Origin: Petrosia ficiformis
Lineage: Eukaryota; Porifera; Demospongiae; Haplosclerida; Petrosiidae
Reading direction: 5' to 3'
Length of the DNA stretch: 64,000 nucleotides
Assembly: GCA_947044365.1 (NCBI GenBank)
Contig: OX345653.1
Location: 804,501 to 868,500, forward strand
Under the pieces are notes generated by a model. The model searched no databases, was not told where the DNA came from, and saw only the letters and a list, made by a program, of their open reading frames with translations. How positions within the stretch are numbered: the first letter of the stretch is position 1; every line of letters begins with the position of its first letter. Below, one piece after another: positions 46,573 through 56,537 of this stretch. A program made the position numbers and the translations under genes.

Positions 46573-49500
46573 ATGGCTGATGGAAGATTTCGTGTCCCTA
46601 AAGGTGCAACTAGAGGCACTTCTCTTCTGGGTATAGCAGCTCTAATGGGTTATGGATTATATAAATCTGTATATACTGGTAAGATGACCTCAGATTTTGA
46701 GGCTATCAGTGATTGTATTTTTATCTGACATGCAGTGGAGGGAGGTTATCGTGCTATTCTGTTTAGCAGAATCAGTGGTGTTCAGATGGATGTTAGAGAA
46801 GAAGGCCTTCATTTTAGGTGATAACATGATTTGTATGTTGTTTTAAACATCATTCATGTTCCCATGACAAAAAATGCTCGTAATTTTAGTTTGGTATGAC
46901 CAAAAATCGTTTTACTTGCACCATTTTCATATAATTATCCTTCCTGTTCTTTTTTGTGCATGTTCAATTTCAATCCATTCTTTCATTATTGAGTTACAGT
47001 ATAATCATGTATTAACCTTATGACATTAAATTATATACTGTATTACATATAAAGTCATTTTGAGATCATCGTGAATGTGAACAGACTTTAGTACTGGTTC
47101 CAATTCACACAGAGTGCCTTGGTTTCAATGGCCAATAATTTATGAGATTCGTGCACGTCCAAAAATGATGACATCGCCGACAGGAAGCAAGGATTTGCAG
47201 ATGGTAAATATTGGTCTTCGGGTGCTACATCGACCTGATGCTGCAAGTCTGCCTAGCATGTATCGTCAACTGGGAGTGGATTATGATGATAGGGTGCTAC
47301 CCTCTATATGTAATGAGGTAAAATAATATTTCATGATCTGTTTTAATATTATAATGATTGTAATTCTATAGGTGCTCAAGGCTGTTGTAGCACAGTTTAA
47401 TGCTTCTCAATTGATCACACAAAGAGCTAAGGTTAGAACATACTTCTACATGTGTATTTACAAACAATGTGTTTATCAATAAGTTAATATTATCGAGTGA
47501 TTATTTGAATATTCAGAATTTGATATAATATGATCCCTAATCGATTTGCTGGACTGCTGTATTATCTTCTCTTAGGTTAGTACGTTAGTACGAAACCAGC
47601 TCATTGAACGAGCTAAGGATTTCTTCATAGTATTAGATGATGTCTCAATTGTAAGTTATCATGAAATACGATAATCTTTTAGAGATTAATTCTCTCTTCT
47701 CTTTCTATCTCTTAAGACTGATCTTAGTTTTGGTAGAGAATACACAGCTGCTGTTGAAGCTAAACAAGTTGGTTAGTGAATAGCTACCCTATCTATCATA
47801 ATCAAACATATTAAACAGTTTTAGCATACTGAAGCCATCAGCAGGGGTGTGGAAACAGCCAGTCATGCAGGACATTGTCCGATAAATCTAGCAGTAAATT
47901 GAAACTAAACTGTATACAAAGCATATGGGGAGCAGGACAAGAGTGGTGAAAATAGGCCAAAATGTTCGGTAGTTGGCTCAATGTTTCCACACCCCTGGTC
48001 ACCAGTACTATCCAATTGGACCATGGACTATAGCGTTGGTGCTCAAAAATAATTATTATTTTGGATTGGACTGAAACATGTTATAAAGTTATGTAATTGT
48101 GTCCATGCAATGTTTTTTTTTGATCAAAAATGTTGTCTGTAGGAACTGTGTTACATTTTAATGTTCTCTCAAGGACAATAGTACTTCAGTACATTTTACA
48201 TTCTGTATTGTTGTCTGACTATATTCTATTGTTATAGATATTCATTACCATGTTGTAATATATAATAGAGTAATTTTATTGAGCCTTAATAACACGGTAG
48301 AGTTTTTTAAATTATCAATAACAATAATAAAATTATTATTAATAAAAACTGAACGTTTCGACCCGAAGGTCTTCTTCAGCAGTATACAAAAAACAAAACC
48401 AAATAGCCTATTCTACCATCACAGACTTAATCTTATTAATAAAAACTGAACGTTTCGACCCGAAGGTCTTCTTCAGCAGTATACAAAAAACAAAACCAAA
48501 TAGCCTATTCTACCATCACAGACTTAATCTAAACCTTCATGTCATAGTTTACTTTTCTTGTACCATCATTGTCAAACCTTGTTATTTCTGTACTACCCTT
48601 TGTATTCCTGTACCATCATTGTTCTCACTCTTTGTACTGTCATGATGTCATCACTTGTTATCTGTCCGTATATAAATAGGCTATTTGGTTTTGTTTTTTT
48701 GTATACTGCTGAAGAAGACCTTCGGGTCGAAACGTTCAGTTTTTATTAATAATAATTTTATTATTGTTATTGATAATTAAAAAAACTCTACCGTGTTATT
48801 AAGGCTCAATAAAATTACTCTATTATATATATTCTATTGATTTGCATTTCTTTTCATCTCATCAGCACAACAAGAAGCTCAGAGAGCTCAATTTGTTGTG
48901 GAAAGAGCTAAACAGGAACGTCAAGAAAAGGTTGTAAGAGCTGAAGGAGAATCGGAGGCTGCCAGAATGATATCCTTATAATCACTCACTTGGAAAATAT
49001 TTAGTATTTTTAGTACAGGAAGCCAACTAAAGTTGGTATTCAGGTAGAGACATGCCTTCCTGTGTAAAATGGGTGAAAATATTGAGTTTGTTATTAATTA
49101 AGTTTCAAAGGGGGAACTGCCTCTTGATCACCCCTATATGCTCCGTTATTGTAGCCCCATTTTAAAATCATGTATGAAATAAATTCCGATGCTATAATTA
49201 TAGTATTGGTTGATTAGTAGTTTATGTTATAATATCTTAACATCTTCATACCTGGGTTTAGCTATGAATAACAATCCTGGATACTTAAAGCTAAGAAAGA
49301 TTCGTGCAGCTCAATTAATTGCTAATACTGTAAGTGTCTCTTAAATAATGTCAATACTTTGAATAGAAGTAACGTTATGTATGATTAACCATCCTAAATA
49401 ACTGATGATGTCCACAGTAAGATGAACACTTCTGCCAAGAGCAGAACCAGAACCACTGACCTTGCGAAAAAGTCTTAGATTGATAGGCACTCTTTTTTTT

Positions 49501-49895
49501 GAGGAGGTAGTGTGGCATCAGTTCAATGTGTAAATACTTTTTGTCTTGCCTTCATCTTCTACGAGATGATGATACCTATGAAATGAACCGGGTTATTACT
49601 CAACATTAAGAGTTCAAATTGACAGTACAGCTGACAAATCAATTGTCCATCACGTTGGTACCTCAGTCTTCCCCGGTTATAGTTGATATGGTATTGTCAC
49701 TTGTATCAACTTTTTCAATAGATTGCACAGTCTCAGAATAGAGTTTACCTTAGTGCTGAAACACTAATGCTAAATCTTGCCAGTCTTGGGATAGATGCTA
49801 GGTATGTGTATGTGTGTGTATCTATGTGTGGTTTCTTTGGTTCACATGCACTGTTTATTTCTTGCAGTGATTTCAACATAAAGAAGAAACAATAA
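46573..49895 (+). CDS. PHB2: Prohibitin-2, 10 exons including a U12-type intron
   Basis: Prohibitin-2 forms ring complexes with prohibitin-1 in the mitochondrial inner membrane. Exons 46,573-46,678, 46,736-46,817, 47,113-47,317, 47,372-47,431, 47,576-47,650, 47,717-47,771, 48,866-48,969, 49,252-49,329, 49,722-49,801 and 49,868-49,895 give 290 aa in a continuous frame. An N-terminal hydrophobic anchor ([16 protein letters not shown]) precedes the SPFH domain ([55 protein letters not shown]) and the coiled coil ([27 protein letters not shown]). The C-terminus IKKKQ is short. Intron 7 has AT-AC borders; intron 6 holds two MITEs. Confidence 0.95.
46845..47090. repeat. Dispersed ~220-bp repeat, copy 2 of 3
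   Basis: In PHB2 intron 2. Shares TTTAGTTTGGTATGACC, CTTCCTGTTCTTTTTTGTG, AATTTCAATCC, ATTAACCTTATGACATTAAA and GTGAATGTGAACAGA with 27,530-27,745 and 59,995-60,285. Confidence 0.7.
47842..47997. mobile_element. 156-bp hAT-like MITE in PHB2 intron 6
   Basis: The ends CAGGGGTGTGGAAACA and TGTTTCCACACCCCTG are a perfect 16-bp inverted repeat. The flanking 8-mers GCCATCAG and GTCACCAG match at six positions, consistent with an ageing hAT target duplication. A decayed relative lies at 26,255-26,410. Confidence 0.75.
48255..48840. mobile_element. Foldback element with ~150-bp inverted repeats and hammerhead-like motifs
   Basis: Sequence at 48,262-48,410 returns as its reverse complement at 48,680-48,832, starting and ending in TATAATAGAGTAATTTTATT and its complement. 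A ~97-bp part (ACTGAACGTTTCGACCCGAA onward) is tandemly duplicated in the left arm (48,334-48,531). Each copy holds CTGAAGAAGACC-TTCG-GGTCGAAAC on one strand. It lies in PHB2 intron 6 and has no coding capacity; the total is about 580 bp. Confidence 0.75.
48970..49251 (+). other. U12-type AT-AC intron in PHB2
   Basis: The exon ends GCCAGAATG and the intron starts ATATCCTTATA, a nearly exact U12 donor (consensus ATATCCTTT). It ends TATCTTAACATCTTCATAC, with a U12 branch site (consensus TTCCTTAAC) 11-12 nt before a terminal AC. Joining across it restores [19 protein letters not shown], as expected for prohibitin-2. No GT-AG alternative keeps the frame. Confidence 0.9.
49388..49515. repeat. SINE relic in PHB2 intron 8
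   Basis: Contains GATGTCCACAG, GAACCACTGACC and GAGGAGGTAGTGTGGCAT, all parts of the SINE pair at 33,725-34,075, in rearranged orientation. Confidence 0.5.
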
Positions 49896-50537
49896 TGACA
49901 TCAATATTCAATAATAAACAAAATTTGATTGTGTAGATTCCTTCCTTATAATATAATTATGACAAACTAAAACCAAGAATAAATATCATTTAAGACAACA
50001 GATTTGATATTTAATCTCCACTAAATTGAGGCAGTTGTGTTCCATAGGTATAGCCCAAGGATGAAGAATTGCATCTCGTATTGCTCATTGTCAGCTTGTG
50101 TCCTGCTATGTTTGTTAACTTGTTATACATTATGAAGTCATGTAGCTATACTTGCATGCCATAGTCAGTATAGTGATTCTGTTCATTAAACTCATTATAG
50201 ATATACACGTTTCATAATTATAGCTGTACGTACATGGAATTGGATATTCATTAACCTCATTACACTACTATATACACGAGTACATGTTGTATTTACATCC
50301 CATGGAGTCAGTATAATAAATTTATTACAGATATACATTACTACACAAGTACATGTCATATAGCTATACTTAAATGCAATCCAAGGCATTATAATGATGC
50401 TAAATTCATTATATATATACATTACTACATTAAGTTATTAATATTTCACTACAAGGAATTGTATGTCGTAGTTAATGCAATTTGGTATGATTTATTATTA
50501 ATAATATATAGAACAGTACTAAAACTATCAATCGCAG
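49896..50537. other. Region between PHB2 and the COX6A-like gene
   Basis: PHB2 3' UTR with AATAAA near 49,912. From about 50,130 to 50,450 there are three or four degenerate ~110-bp repeats around CATTATAGATATACA and GTACATGT. No gene seen. The two genes converge here. Confidence 0.5.
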
Positions 50538-52528
50538 TCAAGTAGAGTTTTGAATGCCATCTACAGGATTAATAGGAGTTGCTTTATATTCACTCATTAA
50601 GTCTAAAGGTTGCACTGGAGATTCGGGCATCTTCTTCTTTGCAAGATACACCTCCTTTCTTCTTTGCATGAGTGCTAAATGTTCATCTCTCTCTTTCTCT
50701 CTCTTCACGGGGTCATCCATTAAATAATGTCGCCATAGAATACTTAATCTAGACTGAAGAGCAGGAATGTTATGTTGTGTACATCATACTGATTAGTAAC
50801 TTACTTCCTCACTTCCCATGTCTTCCTCTACAGTTAGCAACATAGATGTAAAAGAATTGAGGAATAATTAAATTTATACAAGAGGGGTTCAACTTTGGTG
50901 AGTAGGTGGGTAAGAGGGGAAGTCATTAAGGGATCAGCAATTGGTAAGGCATTATCTACTACTATACCCAATAGAATAAGACTGCATGGATTTGGGAAAT
51001 TGAACTTCATGTGTGTAAACTCAGTGTTCTGCCTAGGATATTTAGAGTGGTGGTTGGATTCTACATTGCATTTAGTGCTGTTTATCCAGTATATACTTAA
51101 TACTATCTCAGTAGCCTATATGTGTATTATCTGAGAGGTGGTTAATTCATGCTGATTGGTGGTTATTTACGACCAGTGCAGACCAGTGTGGGTAGAACAC
51201 TTTAAACTGCTATAAATCTTATACTATGTTGAAACGTTTCATTACTGGATGCTATCTGAAACCCACAATATCAGTTAGAGCCCTTCAGCTTAACTTGTGA
51301 TATTTCATGCTAACCTGAACTTTAGTACTATTGAATTTATCAAGTTGTGTTCCAGTGGTCTTACTAAAGCAAATGGAGATTTGGTTAAGAAGCTCTAGAC
51401 ATTGCCATCACAATGTATAATATATACAGGAAATAGGTTTTGAAAGCGTCCAGCAGAAACATCTGGACAGAACAACAAACCAACAGATTGTGAATGTTGT
51501 CCAGAAAACCACCACTCTAAAATTCGTCAAGAAGGGATGAAACGTGAATTTTAAAAACTTGCATACAGGGCTATCATAGTGTGCATATGGGCAAACAAAT
51601 TTCAAGGGGGGGGGGGGAACGTCTGAACCCCACCCCCTCCCCCACCTAAATGCAGCCCCAAGTTACTACATAATATTATATGTATAATCACATATACATA
51701 AGGACTCACCATGTTTTTTCCAAGCAAGACAAGAGACAATAGGTATAGCCACAAACAGCGACTAAAATGGAGAAAGTGTTATTACAAATAATTATACATG
51801 TACATACAAGCATGTCTCTATTACAAAGGATTACATAAGGTCATGATTTGAGAATAGCTAATTGACAAATAACCTCGTACCATAAGTAGAAATATATTCA
51901 CTACTGTTAAAAATAATTTATACCTTTTATATGACGAAAATTAACACTATAACAGTACTACATACCAACTGTGTAAACCAAATTTTTACATACCAATTAT
52001 ATTACAACACAAATAATTTCCTATTTATAGTATAATAATTGTACGTCTTTCAACTATGTATAATTATAATTATTATAATTATATTAGTGGTGTTTAATTA
52101 GCATGCTTCATTACGTAATGGAAGACTCTCAAATCTTTTGAAACGCACAATTTCCATGTTTCCAAATAACCATATATACAATCCCAAAGCAAACAACAGT
52201 AACATCACATCTTCAAGACAGATAAATTATTAACTAACTCAGGCCAGTCTGTTCCTCTCAATATACCCACATGCATACATAGAGTATACGTACTATTGTT
52301 TTCCACATATTGAATGTAGTATTTGCCCTTGCTTGTTGAGTTGTTTGATGACGAGTGAAGTTTGGACTGATTTTTAACCATAAATGAGCTATGTAAGGAA
52401 ACACATTTAGTGACTCTAATTAAAGCGCATCAAGATTAAACTGTATAAAACTAGAATGTGATAAAAAATATACACATACCATTGTAACTGACACAATTCC
52501 ATCTTTGTAAGCCTTGGAAATAGGCCAT
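50538..52528 (-). CDS. Small mitochondrial inner-membrane protein, COX6A-like at its anchor, 5 exons
   Basis: Exons 52,480-52,528, 52,294-52,388, 51,710-51,761, 50,805-50,827 and 50,538-50,753 join to 144 aa with all phases consistent. The first ~43 residues lack acidic residues and contain basic ones, as in a mitochondrial presequence. Then comes MWKTISLFVAIPIVSCLAWKKHE, closely resembling the MWKT-L-FFVALP membrane anchor of cytochrome c oxidase subunit 6A. The remaining ~80 residues are charged and helical (PVKREKERDEHLALMQRRKE) and do not show the PFPWG/NPHVN signature of COX6A, so this may be a divergent COX6A, another respiratory-complex accessory subunit, or a lineage-specific protein. 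Divergent from the polyhomeotic-like gene. Confidence 0.6.
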
Positions 52529-52726
52529 TATAGAAGGCCAGAAAGGAAAACAAAGTGTATAAGTCTTTCAGATGAGGGTGGAGCTACTTACCTTCTGCGC
52601 ATGCGCACACGTACATCCGATATCTCATTATTGCAGATTTTTGTAGGGTACTTTATGCAAAACATCTCTCTTCTCAAGATTAACACTGCAGTGAAGTCAT
52701 TGGGTAATCAAGGACTAAAATCGTGA
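52529..52726 (+). promoter_or_regulatory. Divergent promoter and 5' UTR exon of the polyhomeotic-like gene
   Basis: Between the minus-strand ATG at 52,528 and the donor AAAATC|GTGAGT at 52,725. GC-richer than its surroundings, with TGCGCATGCGCA at about 52,597-52,608, an NRF1-like palindrome common in bidirectional promoters of mitochondrial genes. The plus-strand frame (MRTRTSDI...) hits a stop after splicing, so the exon is probably non-coding. Confidence 0.5.
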
Positions 52727-53143
52727 GTAGTACTATTGTTTTGCATTGGAGTTTATATATCATGCGATTGGTGCGAAATAGATAAGATAATGTGTCACTA
52801 TTTATGATAGTGTAATACTATGTTCTTTCAAGTGGTGATCACCCATTATAATCTACTTTAAACACTTACTATTAACCACAAACTGCCCACAATATCTCAG
52901 CTATTTTAATATATTAACACTGCCCAAGGCCAATAAATATTGAAGCACTTGTAATCCATACACTGTATGCTATTCCATTTCACTAGCAACAGTCGTGGTC
53001 TTCGTACTGTGCACATAAGTGCAAGCGTGTGTATGTAATATTTAAAAAGCACTTAAATATCATGGTTGTTAATTTTCATTTGCATAAATTTTGTATCATG
53101 TTTGAATACGGATGTTTGTATTTCTATTTTACAGATTTCAAAG

Positions 53144-56139
53144 ATGGAAGAAAGAGACAGCAAAGAGGAAGTGACCATTATTGACAAAGACGAGAGCTCG
53201 GAGAGGGCGGTGAGCGTAGTGAGTGGATTTGTGATTGAAGAGAGCGTCAAACCGTTCCCTGTGAGAACGATAGAGTTGGTTTTTAGGGGGAGGGTGGAAG
53301 TTAAAGAAACTGTTTCTATTAAAAAAGGGTGTTTAAATAAGTATTTGCAGAATGTGGGACGTTCCAATTTAATGTAGTATTATTATCATTTTGTTATAAA
53401 TTGCAGAATGGAAAGTTATCGTTTGTTCCAGAAGATTATGGTAAAAAAGAAGCTGCTCCCCAACCAACTCGCTCACGATCTAAATCAAGTATGTTAGAAG
53501 CATCTTGTCAATGTATCACATTCAGTTCTCATCTTTCAGCACCAGTTGTCAAACCAGATCCTTCTCTACCTCCCGGTATGGCAAAGTGTGAATTTTGTGG
53601 TAATATTGGTGAGATTGAGTCTTATTTGGCTCCAAGCAGAAGGTAAGATACATATAAACGTTTTGGTATAGTTCTATTGTTAATTTTCCTCCACTCATAT
53701 ACAAGCCCCTTTTTCTTTTTGCTGTAGATTCTGCACTGTAACTTGTTGCAAAAGGTATAGTGCAGAGAAAAGGTACTACCCTTATGGAAGGGATGAAGAA
53801 GGTGTGGCAATGTCCATCAGTCAAGGTCTCGTGAATCGTCATCGCACTTTGAGACCAAATTCAAAAGCAAAAAAGGTGCAGTGCATTCTATCATCGAAAG
53901 TGAAAATTTTAGTATTATTATTTTGGAAGCCACAAGTTATTGTAGTTTAATAATTGTGAATATTATAACTATGTATACAATATTCAATATATTGTTTTCA
54001 AATATTACACAAACCTCACTTAAATCTTGCAGGGATTGTTTTGTTTGGGGGATATCCTTCTTTTTTTCCTTCCGTCATCGTACTCTGAAAATAATGTTGT
54101 ATCATTTTTATAATAGAGACATTTAGAGTTCTTAAACTGTACAACAAATAGTAATTGAATTTTATTTCACTTTAAATAGCAACAGCAAAGCATAAGAGAT
54201 GAGAGAAGACGCCGACTGGCCTATTATTCCACTGTAGGATCCACTAACACCACTTCTACTGGTGAAAATACAAATGTGAGGTTACTACAAAGTTTATTAT
54301 TAATATTATAACTAAAACCTGCTTAGCATTAACACTTTTAGTTAACAAAACTATAACTCAATTACAGTTCTACTGTAATACTGTAGCTAAAAACATTTAA
54401 AAATAAAACCATTTTAGTAAGCCTAATGTTAATTATTTTGGGAAACCGGGTAATTATTACACCAAGTAATCTAATAGTAGGCGTGCTAATTTAGAGACTA
54501 CTTATAATAATTAATTATAATTTACCTATTTTCTCAATGTAATTAATATTAGGCTTACTAAAATGGTTTTAGTTTTAGTTAACTAACTAAAACTGCCTAT
54601 TATTGGCCAATTTTAATTTTAAATATTACCATAAACCTGTAATTTAGTTATAGTTTAATTAACTAAAAGTCACAATGCCTTACTAAAAGGGGTTTAGTTA
54701 AAACTATAAACTAATAACAGTACTAATGTATTTTGAATCTACAATGTTCATTTTAGAGTCGTGGTAGGAGAGGAAGAAGATCTGGACCAATGTCTTCATC
54801 TGCTAGAGTAAGATAGCTTTCTTTGTTGAATTATAGCGTTTGATGTTTTGTTCTCTGTTCTAGACTTCAACTGGAAGTAAAGGATCTTTCTTAGAGCGTA
54901 AGTGAAGAAATGAATAGGTTGATGGTTGGATTAAAGAATGGATAAATGGACGATTGGTTGGATGAGGTAATATAATAGGCTTGCATTCCTTACGATGTGA
55001 AAACCTCTCTCAAATATATGTACCTACATTTGTAATGTAACAATACAGAAAGATAACTGCAATTGTTTTACTTCATGGGTGAAGTTCTGATTGATTCCTT
55101 ACACAACTGGTCTCCCTCCAGTAATAATAATAATAATAATATTAATAAAAATGTCTTGTATTCAGTGCTATGGTCTCAATTGGTATGTTAGGCATGCATA
55201 ATGGATGCATGGTGTGATTTGAATTATTTAATGAAGAGCATGTATATGTATAAATAAGATTATAATGTATTGAGAACTAAACTCATCTACTGTAGTCTGT
55301 ACATCTTTGTTCCACAAGCCTGAACTATAAATATATATATAGAACTGGAGGTAGCAATAAAATGCAATTAACATCGTCATCTTTAGGGTTGATCAAGAAA
55401 TGGCTTCTTCGTGTGTTATTCACTGCATTACATCGTGTTATATATATCACACAATCTAGGCAGTTGTTGGATGTCCAGTGTGTTCCATGGGGTACCACTG
55501 ACTATTATGTTGTCCAGTGTTCGCTTGCTTCTTGTTTAGCTATAGGGGTGGGGTACAGTGTTCTATTTATAGTAGCGAATGAAGTAACTGCTCAAGAAAT
55601 AACGCATTTAATTTCTGCTAACATACTTTTGGCATGAAAATGTGCGGATAAGCTAAATATATGATGTACTTATCATTGCTCTAGCTATCTCTGTGGGCAA
55701 ATAAAACTCACAAACTACTAGAAAAGATGGAAATAGCTCAAGAAATATGATTCTGACTGTTGTTTCCTTTAGTAAAATAGTACTATAAAGTTTCAAAACT
55801 TGGTCTATAAAGTATCTGTATCAGCCCTATACTACTTACCTTTACCAGTATAAGTACAACATTAGTTAAGTTATTGTTTATTTCTACAATACAGCTTATT
55901 CCCATCCACATGGAACACCCATACAACAATGGACAATCGAAGATGTTTGTGATTTCCTGTCTCATCTTGGCTATGAAGCATACATTGATAAATTCACTGA
56001 GCACGAGATTGATGGACGTGCTTTGAGCTTGGTTAGAGACCACCATCTCTTAATGACACTAAAACTTCGTCTTGGTCCTGCTTTGAAAATAATTGAACAT
56101 GTTAATGTCATTAAGACAGTTGACGAGATGGAAGATTAA
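53144..56139 (+). CDS. Polyhomeotic-like protein, FCS zinc finger plus SAM domain, 7 exons
   Basis: Exons 53,144-53,209, 53,407-53,642, 53,728-53,875, 54,180-54,275, 54,757-54,807, 54,864-54,897 and 55,895-56,139 give 291 aa. A 51-nt stretch in exon 2 beginning GTATGT and ending TTTCAG could also be spliced, in frame, giving 274 aa. Residues about 80-115 are an FCS zinc finger (MAKCEFCG, then FCTVTCCKRY). Residues about 222-285 are a SAM domain (QWTIEDVCDFLSHLGYEAY, HEIDGRALSLV, LRLGPALKIIEHV). FCS plus C-terminal SAM is the polyhomeotic (PHC) arrangement, a PRC1 component that polymerises through SAM. It is much shorter than vertebrate PHC proteins, with no Q-rich or HD1 region evident. A basic RGRRGRRSG patch lies between the domains. 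Confidence 0.8.
54310..54725. repeat. Dispersed TTAGTTTTAGTTA-rich repeat in an intron
   Basis: Same family as 3,840-4,015, with GGCTTACTAAAATGGTTTTAG and TTAACTAACTAAAACTGCC. It occupies most of the intron between exons 4 and 5 of the polyhomeotic-like gene. Confidence 0.65.
54898..55894 (+). other. Large intron of the polyhomeotic-like gene
   Basis: No supported exon. It contains short (AAT)n near 55,120 and an open frame at 55,362-55,637 without recognisable similarity, which I treat as chance. Confidence 0.5.
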
Positions 56140-56316
56140 CACATATGACAATCACAAACATACACAACTCATACAACAGCAACCTCTGAAATTAGTATCC
56201 ACTATTGTACAGATCTGACTGCATAATTAATAGAGCAAATTAAGTGTAATTATAAAATCTTTCAGGATATATAGAATTATAATTATAATAAATTATGTAT
56301 ATATAATTATTGTGTA

Positions 56317-56322
56317 AATAAA
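56317..56322 (+). terminator. Polyadenylation signal of the polyhomeotic-like gene
   Basis: AATAAA about 180 bp after the stop codon, followed by T-rich sequence. The C2H2 gene converges from the right and ends at 56,538. Confidence 0.5.
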
Positions 56323-56537
56323 TTTACTTCACCCCTTTTTTTTTCTGTTACAACAAAGAAATTTAGAAGTTTTTATTTTATTTAAAAAATTGTTTCAGTT
56401 CCAAAAATAATTTAAAACTTGCAAGAAAAAAATTGTGTTCCTCCTTCAAAAAAGTCAAGAAAAACACTTAGTAAAACCAAAACTGCTAATGCATGCATCA
56501 TGTGACAGTATGTCACATGATTGTGTAAGTGTTAGAT

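Noticed and set aside
55362..55637. 91-codon hydrophobic frame in an intron of the polyhomeotic-like gene
   Set aside because: No similarity, no splice sites consistent with the host gene, and the sequence composition is that of the surrounding intron.
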